DNA of 64,000 bases, taken from NCBI RefSeq assembly GCF_047345145.1, contig NZ_JBLFER010000007.1, positions 62,001-126,000 on the forward strand. The letters are read 5' to 3'. Below, piece after piece: positions 35,263 through 44,880 of this stretch. Position numbers and translations under genes: made by a program. Below the pieces are notes generated by a model. That model was not told where the DNA came from, made no database searches, and worked only from the letters and a program-made list of their open reading frames with translations. The stretch is from Maribacter_C sp047345145. Lineage in GTDB: Bacteria > Bacteroidota > Bacteroidia > Flavobacteriales > Flavobacteriaceae. The stretch's first letter is position 1, and the number at the start of each line of letters is the position of its first letter.

Positions 35263-38200
35263 ATGAAAAAAATTACCTTTTTAAATGGAATTCTATTTTT
35301 GCTACTTCTTTTGCTGGCAAGCTCTAAACTTTTTGCACAAGATCCAGGAGGAGTTGCAGGATCAGCCCTTTGGCTAAAAGCTGATAGTGGGCTTGGAAAA
35401 TTATCAAGTATAGCGCAAACCACTAATAGCTCAGCGGTTAGTGATAGTGGTGGTGAGATTGGTCAAACGTTTACCGTTTTAGCAGATGGTGAAATAGTTG
35501 GCGTAGAGATCGTTACAAATAATGGTCCAACGGGTAGCGCTATCTTAGAGATTTGGGAAGGCCCATTTTCTGGCGCGGGTGCAGGAACGATGCTTCAAAG
35601 TCAAACATTTACTATGGCAGGCGCAGGAACGTATGCCGTTTCTTTTAATCCTGAAGCCGTTACCACTACAGGTACGACTAGTGGTGTGTATTCTTTTAAA
35701 TATATTCCTAGTTCAGGATCTGCCCAGCTTAGATCTACTAGTACAGATGTCTATGCAGGAGGTAGGGTGTATGGTAATGCTGGTCCTTTTGCAACTTCTC
35801 TTGATGCTGTTTTTAAGGTAACCATAGTTCCTGCAATAGAAGATCCTGTTTTAGATACTGAAGCTGCTGAGGTTTGGTACGATCAATCCGGAAACGATCA
35901 CTACGTGACTGCGGTGGCAGGACAACAACCAGTACTAGAGACAAACAGCCTTAACTTTAACCCGGTGATGGACTTTGATGGTACAGATGATCAAATGACC
36001 AATCCCGCATCTCCGTTTGCTTCTGGAGTGTCGGACGAAACAAACATCTTCTTCGTAGCACGTGAAGACGCACGACAGAATAACTCAATCTTTGGGTTTA
36101 ATCCTGGAAATGGAACCGGAAATAGGTATCAGAGTCATCACATTTATCCTGATGGAACAGTCTACTTTGATGGAGGTAATCCTAGTACGGATGATCGAGT
36201 ATCTGGTCCTTCTGGGCTTGCCATTGGGTCACCACACGTCGCTGGTTACTTCAACAGTGTCAGTGGTAACAACCAAGCAATAGACATCAATGGCGCAAAC
36301 GTTGCGTCTGATACTAGTGGAGAGTCTCAAGCACTTGGTGAGACCCGTATTGGTACTGCCGATAATGATACTTTCCAATACTTTAACGGAGACATTGCAG
36401 AATTTATCGCCTATGACACGGATAATAGTGCAACCAATAAACAACAAATACAATCCTATTTAGCTATTAAGTACGGGATTACGCTAGATAATGGAGCAAC
36501 GGCTTATTTAAGTTCAGATGGAGCAACAGTTTGGGCAGTAGATGCCACTTACGATAGTGATATTTTTGGTATTGCCAAAGATGACGACTCATCTTTAGAC
36601 CAACAAATCTCAAAATCTGTAAATACAGGAAGTGTTTTAACATTATCAAACGATACGAATTTTACAGGCGCTAATGGTACACATGCTTCTTTGACAGGTG
36701 GACAGTATTTGGTAGTAGGAAACAATGGTGAAAGTGCTACAGGTTTAGCAGCAGGACAAATCCCTACAGGGTTAAATGCACAAATTGCTAGAATTTGGAA
36801 AGCACAAAATACAGGAAGTGTGGGTGCTGTTAACTTAAGTTTTGAAATCAGCGATCCTACCATAAGAACCTATTCATTATTAAAAGTAAATAATTCTACA
36901 GATTTTTCTGCGGCTACGCCTATTACAGGAACCGTAAATGGAAACACCATAGAATTTACCAACGTAACCCTTAATGATAGCGATAACTTTACCTTAGGAG
37001 TCATTCAAATTTCTCCAGGTGATGTAGCCCCAGGCTTAGCCCTTTGGTTAAAAGCTGATTCTGGAGTTACGGGCACAACAGTAACAGGTTGGGATGATCA
37101 AAGTGGAAATATAAGAACAGAAACAATAACAGGAACACCAACATTTGAAGATAATACGATTAATTTCAACCCATCAGTAGTGTTTGATCCAGGAACAGCA
37201 AACGATGCAACTGACTATTTGGAATGGGTCAACTTTACTTCTGCATATACAGAGGGACAAGCTTATATTGTTAAAGTACACAATAATGACCCAGCTGTTA
37301 CAGACGCTGAAGGAGGATACTGGGGCTTGGGTAACGAGACGGTATTGTTTTCAGATAGTAATCTATACGAAGGTTTTGGAAGTAGAACTAGTGGAGAAAC
37401 TGGAAGGCTTGTGTTTGATCCAACATTTGATTTGGAAATACCACATTTGTATACGTCAGATATATCTGCAGCAGGAACTAGAAATTTACGTGTCAACGCG
37501 GAAACGCTTAACTCAGATACGCAAACAGTAAATTTCGGAACAGGGTCTGTATCGTTGGGTAGGACTAGTGCCAATAGTGGTGGACAAAGGAGAGGTTTTG
37601 GAGGAAGAATTGCAGAATTCATCGTTTACGGAACTGATAATCCATCGGGTACAGACGAATTACGCATAGAAAGTTATTTAGCCATAAAATACGGAATCAC
37701 CTTAAATAGTGGTACCACAGCTTACTTGGCTTCTGATGGTTCAACCGTGTGGCCAGTAGATGCCACTTACGATAGTGATATTTTTGGTATTGCCAAAGAT
37801 GATGATTCATCTTTAGACCAACAAATCTCAAAATCTGTAAATACAGGAGCGGTATTAACCCTTTCTAACGACACCAACTTTACAGGAGCAAATGGTACCC
37901 ACGTATCCTTGACTGATGGACAATTTTTAATAGTGGGTAATGATGCAGGTAGCACAACTACTACAGTAGCTACAGGCGTTCCTGCCACCTTAGATGCAAG
38001 GTACGAACGTCAATGGAAAGCTGCCAATACAGGAAGCGTAGGCGCTGTAAACTTAAGCTTTGACATCAATGCTTCTACACTAAGAACCTACGAATTAATT
38101 ATTAATGGAGCGGCAAGTAGTATTGCAGGTACTGTAAATGGTACCTCCGTAGAATTTGCAGGAGTTACACTGTCAGATGGTGATATTTTTAGTGTTGGAT

Positions 38201-41200
38201 TTACGCAAGTAGCTCCCGGAGCAGTGGCACCAAGTTTGGCACTTTGGTTAAAAGCAGATGATGGAGTAACTGGTGGTAGTGCTGTTTCACAGTGGGATGA
38301 TCGCTCGGGTAATAGTAATAATGCAGTTCAGGCTGACGCTGCAAAACAGCCGGATGCTACAGTCAATATGGTAAACTTTAACCCGTCTATTACGTTTTCG
38401 GGAGATACAGCCGAGGCAACAGCTGATATACTAACAACCTCGAATACATTGAGCCTCTCAGATAATGCATCTATATTCACCGTCTTTACACGACCGGCGC
38501 AGGCTGCTGGGAATTCAACATATCGAGCGGCATTCGCATCACAAGAGTTTTGGGGTGCCACATCTATGGCAGCGGCTTATTGGCTTGGTCTTGGTAGTGA
38601 CAATCGGGAAATACGCGCAACTGGACCCACTTCGGTATCAGGTGTAACCGGACAGATATCAGGAACGAACCCTACCGCAACGAATACTGGGCCACTTCTA
38701 AATTCATTGATTAATACAAGTACAAGCTTAGAACTGTTCGCTAACGGCGAATCAGATGGAACTAAAACGACCGCTGTATCAACTGGTACTCCACTACTAT
38801 ATGAGATAGGTCAAAACAGCGCTCAGGCTGCACTTGGTTTCTCACGGGCGTATGCTGGTGATATTACCGAAATTATTGCATATAACAAATCCTTATCAGG
38901 AACAGAAAGGCAACAAGTAGAATCCTACCTCGCCATCAAATACGGTGTCACGCTAAACGATGGTGCCACGGCATATCTAGATTCTCAAGGCAACAACGTT
39001 TGGCCAGTAGATGCCACTTACACTAGCGATATTTTTGGTATTGCCAATGATGCCAAGCAAGCGTTGAACCAACAAATCTCAAGATCCATTAATGATGAAG
39101 TTATTCTTACAGTATCCACAGATACAAATTTCACAGGCGCTAATGGCACACATACCTCACTGACCGACGGGCAGTATTTATTGATAGGTAATGATGGTGC
39201 CAGTGGTGCTGTTGCCGATGCCATTAGTACTGATTTGGATAGTAAATATTTTACAAGAACAGCAAGGGAATGGAAGTCCGTTAACATGGGAACCATAGCA
39301 GGTGCTATGAACCTTCAGTTTGATGGGTATGATGATAGTTGGGTACTGTTGACCAGAACCACGGATGGCGATTTCAGTGCTGCAACAGGAACCACAGAAA
39401 CAGCCCTTTCCGCAACGGGAACGGTAGCCTTGGCATTACCTGGAACGACCTATTTTACGCTTGCACAAAAAGCTACTAGTATTGAGTTTGAATTGGCAAC
39501 TGCGAATGATGTAGAAGCTACAGGAGGTAATCTTCCAAATCTATTAATCGATGGAACATTAAACGAAAATACTTTAATTGATGTCATAATTAATGCAACA
39601 GGGACTGCCACAATAGGAACAGATTATACCTTAGGTGGAGAAGTTCCACCATTACCTAAAACAATTTCGGTAAATATACCAGCAGGCACCTATACGTCAA
39701 CAACACCAGTTGCCTTATCTAGTCTGAATTTTGGAGATCGACTGCGTAGTAGCTATCCGAGTCTTGCCAATGGTCCTACTACGCAACGAGAAGAAACCTT
39801 TGTACCAAAGTTTTCAGGTACGTATCAACTAACCTACGCTGCAGAAACTTTCTCTAGCGCTGGAACGCCAAATGGTTTTCCGAGAATTGGAACTACCTCA
39901 GGAGTAACGGATGGATCTTCTGATGTGTTTAATGGAAGTACAGATCGAATTGATACCGGAACACCCTCAAAAACGTATGACGTTATATTAATTGCAGGCA
40001 CGACGTATTACGTGTATAGTTTAGCAGGAGGTGGCACTACCATGACTAATGTAACGATGAACCTAGAATACCTAGTGCCAATTGATTTTGCCATCACAGA
40101 TGAAAACTTGGTCGAAGCCGATGAAACTATCGATTTGACACTTTCAAATGCACAATCTGGTCTGACAATTCAAGAAATTATTGGTGGAGCCCTAATCGAT
40201 AATCATGTGTATACCATAACCAATGATGATACAGTTGGGATTGAATTTGCAACGGCCACAGGAGCTTCTAACGACGAGGCCACTGCTGACAACTTTGTAC
40301 AATTTCTAGTCAATGGTGAGAGTACTACTGCCCTTACTTTTGATTTACAGGTTACTGTAGCGGGAACGGCAATAGGTGGTGGAACAGACTATACGTTTAC
40401 CTCACCGACCACGGTAACCATTCCTGCAAATACTGCTTTCGATGGTACAACTGCAACAGCTTTAAACCTCACCGGTTTTAGTCTGAATGACGATATGTTG
40501 ATTGAAGCTAATGAAACGGTGGTTTTCGAAATCACGAATCCGTCCAACGGCCTTAGTGAAGAAGATGCCAACGGAGATACCTCGGTTACCCCAACATTTG
40601 AGTATACCATTACCGATGACGATGAACCGGTAATCTCTATTGCTGCAACATCCGATGGTGCAGAACCGGCAACGGCGGCTGTATTTACAGTAAGTATCGA
40701 TGGTGGACTTATCAATGGTACAGGAGCTGATATTACGGGTACACTTGCCTTGTCAGGTATGGCAACGGCAGGAGATGACTATACTGATATGACCAATTTT
40801 GTAATTGCTGACGGAGCTAGTTCTGCAGTGATAAACATTCCCGTTTTAGATGATACAGAGGTAGAAGGCACAGAAACCCTGATTGCAACCATATCTGCCC
40901 CAAGTAGAGGAACAGTAAACGCAACAGCCAACATAGCCAACGGAAACATTGTTGATGATGATGCCGCTGGATTTACGGTAACACCTACCACAATGGCCAT
41001 CAACGAAAATGGAGGAACGGATACCTTTACGGTCGTGCTAACAGCACAACCAATTAGCGATGTGGTGCTTGATATCACTTCAGCGGACACCAACGAAGCA
41101 ACTGTAGATAATGCGCAGTTGACTTTTACAAGCGCTGACTGGGATACGCCACAAACCATTACAGTAACAGGAGTAGATGATATCACAGTTGCAACGGATA

Positions 41201-43584
41201 ATGTTGCTCTCACGGTTGCAGTCAATGATGCAGGTTCCGATGATGCCTTTGATCCCCTTTTGGACCAAATGGTTGATGTGACCTTGAACAATGACGATAT
41301 CGCCATTGGAGCAATGGTTTCCAATACAGCATTGGTTATCGATGAAAATGGCGGAACCGCAACCTTTACCGTAGTACTTGGTTCACAACCAGCGACTGAC
41401 GTACTGATAAATTTAGTTTCTGGGGATGTTTTAGAAGCAACGGTTGATATAGCGCAACTCACTTTCAATGGTACTGACTGGGATAAACCCCAGACCATTA
41501 CTGTTACAGGTATTGATGATAGTGCTTTGACAGGGGACACAACAGTAATTACTGTATCTGTTGATCCTACTTCAGATGGGGCCTTTACAGGTTTCCCGAA
41601 TCAAACCGTTGACGTGACTTTAGTCAACGACGATATTAGTACAAATGGTACTGGAACAACAATAGCCGCTGCTGATGGTGCTGGAATTGCCGATGGAGCT
41701 GATATGGAAATCATAACAGTACAATTAAAAGACGATGATAGACTTGATGTAAAACGAGCAGGTATAAATGTAACATTTGCGGTAACCGGAAGTGCAATGC
41801 TTTCAAGTGCAACGGCAACTACAGACGTAAATGGAACAGCTACAATTACCATAACCAATACAGCTGCGGAAACAGTAGATGTGACTGCAACAGTAGATAC
41901 GGATAATGACGGAGGTACAACTCCGGAAGTCATGGTAGCAAGTGGAAGTCCGGCTCAAGTTGTATTCGCGCCTGATAATGCGAATCCTGACCCAACAAAT
42001 AACAATACAACTTTAGATGCAACCTCACCTATACTAGCAGATGGTACTTCGGCTTCGACGGTAGACATTCGCTTGGCGGATACCAATGGTAATGCCTTGA
42101 CGGCAAGTGGTGGGTCAATCGTGATAATGAGCACTGGTAACGCACAAGTTATATCAGTAGTGGATAATGGCGATGGTACCTATACAGCTATGGTTAGCAA
42201 TACTACAGCTGAAACGGTAACACTTACCGGAGAACTAAATGGGGTAGCATTAACAGATGAAGCGCTAGTAGTTTTTGAACCTGACAACGCAAATCCTGAT
42301 GTATATAATACAAATACTACAATTACTACCACTGGTACTGTGCCAGCCGATGGTTTGACAAATAGTACAATTACAGTGCAATTGGCAGACGCCAATGGTA
42401 ATCTTTTGACCGCTAGCGGTGGTACAGTTACTTTGGCAACCACAAGTGCAACGGCAATGATTTCATCTGTTGTCGATAATGGCGATGGAACTTACACCGC
42501 AACGGTTAACAATACCGTAGAAGAAATAATTACCATTACAGGTCAACTTGATGGAGTTGCTATTCAAAATACCGCAGATGTCGAGTTCGGAGTATGTCTT
42601 CTGAATTGTGACACTGATGATGATGGTGACTGCAATCTGAATTGTGATACTGACGGTGACGGAGACTGTGACCTGAATTGTGATACTAATGGTGACGGCG
42701 ATTGTGACCTAAATTGCGATAGTGATGGTGATGGTAATTGTGACTTGAACTGTGATACTGACGGAGATGGCGCTTGTGACCTGAACTGCGATATAGATGG
42801 TGACGGCGATTGTGACATGAACTGTGATACTGACGGAGATGGTGATTGCGATATTAATTGCGACGTAGATGGAGATGGTAGTTGTGATTTGAATTGTGAT
42901 ACAGATGGAGATGGTGATTGTGATCTAAACTGTGACACGGATGGAGATGGACAATGTGACTTGAATTGTGACGATGATGGTGATGGAAATTGCGAACTGA
43001 ATTGTGATACAGATGGTGATGGAGAACCTGACACCAATGTTGATACTGATGGTGATGGAGTTTGTGATTACAATTGTGAACCAAACCAAGATGCCGATGG
43101 AGACGGTGTTCCTGATTCAGAAGAATGTCCGGACTTCCCGAACTGTCGTGACACAGATGGTGATGGTATTCCTGATTACCTAGATTCAGATGATGATGGA
43201 GATGGTGTTCCAAATAATGAGGAAGATGCCAACGGTGACGGTGACCTTACCAATGATGATTGTGATAATGACGGTGTACCTAATTACTTGGATGGTGATG
43301 CATGTAGCATAAGTGCTAAAAACATAGCCACGGCATTTACACCTAATGGTGATGGTATGAACGATGCTTGGGTAATTCAAGGAATCGAGAACTTCCCGAA
43401 CTCCCTTGTAAAAGTCTACAATCGCTATGGCCATGAAGTATTTGGTGCCAAAGGCTACCAGAACAACTGGGGTGGAAATTATAAAGACAATAGCAAAATG
43501 CTACCACCAGGTTCCTATTACTATGTAATCAACCTTGGTGATGGTTCAGAACCTCTAGATGGATGGATGTTCATTAATTACTAA
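35263..43584 (+). CDS. Giant T9SS-secreted adhesin 2 with LamG, Calx-beta, Big_1-like, Cys-Asp repeats and type B C-terminal domain
   Basis: 2773 residues from the ATG at 35263 (signal peptide MKKITFLNGILF to LFAQ). The frame is open upstream to 35194, but only this ATG precedes a proper signal. In order: three LamG-like modules (~33-585, ~586-985, ~986-1403), the first split by a ~155-residue insert; a Calx-beta domain with the same inserted beta domain as adhesin 1 (~1405-1656); further Calx-beta-like domains (~1657-2126); three invasin/Big_1-like domains (~2127-2443) with ADGTSASTVDIRLADTNGN; 13 Cys-Asp repeats (~2448-2603); TSP3 repeats; and a CHU_C domain (~2683-2773) with FTPNGDGMNDAWVI and PPGSYYYVINLGDG. 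Surface adhesion is the likely role, with porP 2 as its secretion partner. Confidence 0.92.
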   Translation: MKKITFLNGILFLLLLLLASSKLFAQDPGGVAGSALWLKADSGLGKLSSIAQTTNSSAVSDSGGEIGQTFTVLADGEIVGVEIVTNNGPTGSAILEIWEGPFSGAGAGTMLQSQTFTMAGAGTYAVSFNPEAVTTTGTTSGVYSFKYIPSSGSAQLRSTSTDVYAGGRVYGNAGPFATSLDAVFKVTIVPAIEDPVLDTEAAEVWYDQSGNDHYVTAVAGQQPVLETNSLNFNPVMDFDGTDDQMTNPASPFASGVSDETNIFFVAREDARQNNSIFGFNPGNGTGNRYQSHHIYPDGTVYFDGGNPSTDDRVSGPSGLAIGSPHVAGYFNSVSGNNQAIDINGANVASDTSGESQALGETRIGTADNDTFQYFNGDIAEFIAYDTDNSATNKQQIQSYLAIKYGITLDNGATAYLSSDGATVWAVDATYDSDIFGIAKDDDSSLDQQISKSVNTGSVLTLSNDTNFTGANGTHASLTGGQYLVVGNNGESATGLAAGQIPTGLNAQIARIWKAQNTGSVGAVNLSFEISDPTIRTYSLLKVNNSTDFSAATPITGTVNGNTIEFTNVTLNDSDNFTLGVIQISPGDVAPGLALWLKADSGVTGTTVTGWDDQSGNIRTETITGTPTFEDNTINFNPSVVFDPGTANDATDYLEWVNFTSAYTEGQAYIVKVHNNDPAVTDAEGGYWGLGNETVLFSDSNLYEGFGSRTSGETGRLVFDPTFDLEIPHLYTSDISAAGTRNLRVNAETLNSDTQTVNFGTGSVSLGRTSANSGGQRRGFGGRIAEFIVYGTDNPSGTDELRIESYLAIKYGITLNSGTTAYLASDGSTVWPVDATYDSDIFGIAKDDDSSLDQQISKSVNTGAVLTLSNDTNFTGANGTHVSLTDGQFLIVGNDAGSTTTTVATGVPATLDARYERQWKAANTGSVGAVNLSFDINASTLRTYELIINGAASSIAGTVNGTSVEFAGVTLSDGDIFSVGFTQVAPGAVAPSLALWLKADDGVTGGSAVSQWDDRSGNSNNAVQADAAKQPDATVNMVNFNPSITFSGDTAEATADILTTSNTLSLSDNASIFTVFTRPAQAAGNSTYRAAFASQEFWGATSMAAAYWLGLGSDNREIRATGPTSVSGVTGQISGTNPTATNTGPLLNSLINTSTSLELFANGESDGTKTTAVSTGTPLLYEIGQNSAQAALGFSRAYAGDITEIIAYNKSLSGTERQQVESYLAIKYGVTLNDGATAYLDSQGNNVWPVDATYTSDIFGIANDAKQALNQQISRSINDEVILTVSTDTNFTGANGTHTSLTDGQYLLIGNDGASGAVADAISTDLDSKYFTRTAREWKSVNMGTIAGAMNLQFDGYDDSWVLLTRTTDGDFSAATGTTETALSATGTVALALPGTTYFTLAQKATSIEFELATANDVEATGGNLPNLLIDGTLNENTLIDVIINATGTATIGTDYTLGGEVPPLPKTISVNIPAGTYTSTTPVALSSLNFGDRLRSSYPSLANGPTTQREETFVPKFSGTYQLTYAAETFSSAGTPNGFPRIGTTSGVTDGSSDVFNGSTDRIDTGTPSKTYDVILIAGTTYYVYSLAGGGTTMTNVTMNLEYLVPIDFAITDENLVEADETIDLTLSNAQSGLTIQEIIGGALIDNHVYTITNDDTVGIEFATATGASNDEATADNFVQFLVNGESTTALTFDLQVTVAGTAIGGGTDYTFTSPTTVTIPANTAFDGTTATALNLTGFSLNDDMLIEANETVVFEITNPSNGLSEEDANGDTSVTPTFEYTITDDDEPVISIAATSDGAEPATAAVFTVSIDGGLINGTGADITGTLALSGMATAGDDYTDMTNFVIADGASSAVINIPVLDDTEVEGTETLIATISAPSRGTVNATANIANGNIVDDDAAGFTVTPTTMAINENGGTDTFTVVLTAQPISDVVLDITSADTNEATVDNAQLTFTSADWDTPQTITVTGVDDITVATDNVALTVAVNDAGSDDAFDPLLDQMVDVTLNNDDIAIGAMVSNTALVIDENGGTATFTVVLGSQPATDVLINLVSGDVLEATVDIAQLTFNGTDWDKPQTITVTGIDDSALTGDTTVITVSVDPTSDGAFTGFPNQTVDVTLVNDDISTNGTGTTIAAADGAGIADGADMEIITVQLKDDDRLDVKRAGINVTFAVTGSAMLSSATATTDVNGTATITITNTAAETVDVTATVDTDNDGGTTPEVMVASGSPAQVVFAPDNANPDPTNNNTTLDATSPILADGTSASTVDIRLADTNGNALTASGGSIVIMSTGNAQVISVVDNGDGTYTAMVSNTTAETVTLTGELNGVALTDEALVVFEPDNANPDVYNTNTTITTTGTVPADGLTNSTITVQLADANGNLLTASGGTVTLATTSATAMISSVVDNGDGTYTATVNNTVEEIITITGQLDGVAIQNTADVEFGVCLLNCDTDDDGDCNLNCDTDGDGDCDLNCDTNGDGDCDLNCDSDGDGNCDLNCDTDGDGACDLNCDIDGDGDCDMNCDTDGDGDCDINCDVDGDGSCDLNCDTDGDGDCDLNCDTDGDGQCDLNCDDDGDGNCELNCDTDGDGEPDTNVDTDGDGVCDYNCEPNQDADGDGVPDSEECPDFPNCRDTDGDGIPDYLDSDDDGDGVPNNEEDANGDGDLTNDDCDNDGVPNYLDGDACSISAKNIATAFTPNGDGMNDAWVIQGIENFPNSLVKVYNRYGHEVFGAKGYQNNWGGNYKDNSKMLPPGSYYYVINLGDGSEPLDGWMFINY
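42604..43071 (+). repeat. Thirteen 36-bp units encoding NCDTDGDGDCDL-type repeats
   Basis: The unit is NCDxDGDGxCDL, 12 residues. Eleven of the 13 units keep both Cys; the last two lose one each (GDGEPDT and NVDTDGDG). Each holds a DxDxDG calcium loop framed by two cysteines. It takes the place of the long Cys-free 35-residue array in adhesin 1. Confidence 0.92.
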
Positions 43585-43626
43585 AAAAGACAGAAAAATA
43601 ATCTTTTAAAACAATTGTGGAATAAA

Positions 43627-43751
43627 GCTGTCTAAAAAGTCAAATCAAAACGTCATTACGAACAAAGTGAAGTAATCCGTCGGTTTATTACCAAAAAGTT
43701 ACAGATTGCTTCGTGCCTCGCAAAGACGACAAAATCAACTTTTTAGACAGC
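43627..43751. repeat. 125-bp MITE-like inverted-repeat element
   Basis: The 14-bp ends GCTGTCTAAAAAGT and ACTTTTTAGACAGC are perfect inverted repeats. Further in, CGTCATTACGAACAAAGTGA and TCGTGCCTCGCAAAGACG are imperfect inverted copies. The inner part belongs to the widespread CGTCATTGCGAGC...GAAGCAATC repeat family. No open frame, and no clear target duplication seen. It sits between adhesin 2 and porP 2. Confidence 0.8.
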
Positions 43752-43827
43752 ATTTTCTAACCAGAGTAGAGCTTTAGTCAAAATTGTTATAAATAAAACC
43801 CAAACACTAATATCTAAAATCTAAAAC

Positions 43828-44712
43828 ATGAAGAGTATCAAAATCATACTTGCATTACTTATGTTGAGTTCCCTCAACACTTTTGCTCAGCAAGACCCTA
43901 ACCGTGCCTTTTACAGGTACAACATGAATCTTGTAAATCCTGCTTATGCTGGAGCCCATGACGGTTCTGAAATAGGAGTAAACTTCAGAACCCAGTGGGT
44001 GAGCGTACAAGGCGCACCTGAAACACAAAGTGCCTTCTTCTCCACACAAATGAAGAAAAACGTCGGACTCGGAATCTCCGTCATCAACGACAGAACCTTT
44101 GTCGAGAGTCAAACCGCCATTGCAGCTGATTTCTCCTATCGATTGAAGCTCGGAACTAACTCCGATCTCTATTTGGGAATCAAAGCAGGAGCAACTTCCT
44201 ATAACGTGAATACTGCAGGACTGGTAACTTTCGATATCATGTCGGACCCATCCCTTTCAGGTATCGATGGAGGGTTCATACCCACTGTGGGAGCAGGAGC
44301 CTATATCAAAGGCGAAAGCTACTTCTTGGCACTATCCATTCCCAACTTCCTCACCACAGATCGTCTGGAACAAAATGACGGGGTAGCCAAATTGGGACAA
44401 AGTAGAACACATATCTATCTTGCCGCTGGCTATGATTTCAACATCAGTGACAATCTGGTCTTCAAACCTTCCACGATGTTGCAATATGTACAAGACGCTC
44501 CCCTATCGCTCAACTTTACCGCCGCCTTTAGAATCAAAGACCGCATCGAACTAGGTGGAATGTACAGACTGGATGAAGGCTTTGGAGGACTATTCCTTTT
44601 CAATGCTGCGGATTGGGTAGATTTAGGCTATGCCTATGAATCAGCCTATGACAGTCCGGTACAGGCAGCTTCTCAAGGAACACATGAAGTGTTTATAAAG
44701 TTAAAATTATAG
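43828..44712 (+). CDS. PorP/SprF family type IX secretion outer membrane protein, copy 2
   Basis: 294 residues, 289 of them identical to copy 1 at 33373-34257 by my reading. Same signal peptide apart from Ser3, and the same DPNRAFYRYNMNLVNPAYAG start and VFIKLKL end. Silent differences to copy 1 are concentrated in four patches, with long identical blocks between them. It should serve adhesin 2, but near-identity of the two PorP proteins and of the two adhesin C-terminal domains suggests they could be interchangeable. A strong terminator follows. Confidence 0.93.
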   Translation: MKSIKIILALLMLSSLNTFAQQDPNRAFYRYNMNLVNPAYAGAHDGSEIGVNFRTQWVSVQGAPETQSAFFSTQMKKNVGLGISVINDRTFVESQTAIAADFSYRLKLGTNSDLYLGIKAGATSYNVNTAGLVTFDIMSDPSLSGIDGGFIPTVGAGAYIKGESYFLALSIPNFLTTDRLEQNDGVAKLGQSRTHIYLAAGYDFNISDNLVFKPSTMLQYVQDAPLSLNFTAAFRIKDRIELGGMYRLDEGFGGLFLFNAADWVDLGYAYESAYDSPVQAASQGTHEVFIKLKL

Positions 44713-44780
44713 AATTAAAGCATCACCCTTTTGACAGTAGGATGACAAAAGGGACTATTTGGTTGTTAATTATTTTGGTT

Positions 44781-44809
44781 AAAAGCCTCCTGGAAATAGG
44801 AGGCTTTTT
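44781..44809 (+). terminator. Rho-independent terminator of cassette 2
   Basis: AAAAGCCTCC pairs with GGAGGCTTTTT around a TGGAAATA loop, with a T-run. It is 68 bases after the porP 2 stop. Confidence 0.9.
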
Positions 44810-44836
44810 GTTTTCTAAGAAGTGGGTTTTATAGAG

Positions 44837-44880
44837 TCCCCTCCTTTCAGGGAGGGGTGCCGACAGGCGGGGTGGGTAAC
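44837..44880. repeat. GC-rich repeat block downstream of porP 2
   Basis: Counterpart of 34397-34440, with the same flanks on both sides. Confidence 0.8.

Noticed and set aside
42604..43071. 36-bp periodic repeat that could suggest a CRISPR array
   Set aside because: The units are contiguous without unique spacers, encode an in-frame peptide repeat inside adhesin 2, and no cas genes are present.
43585..43827. Insertion sequence between adhesin 2 and porP 2
   Set aside because: There are terminal inverted repeats but no transposase frame; only a short non-coding element is present. No transposase was recognised anywhere in the window.
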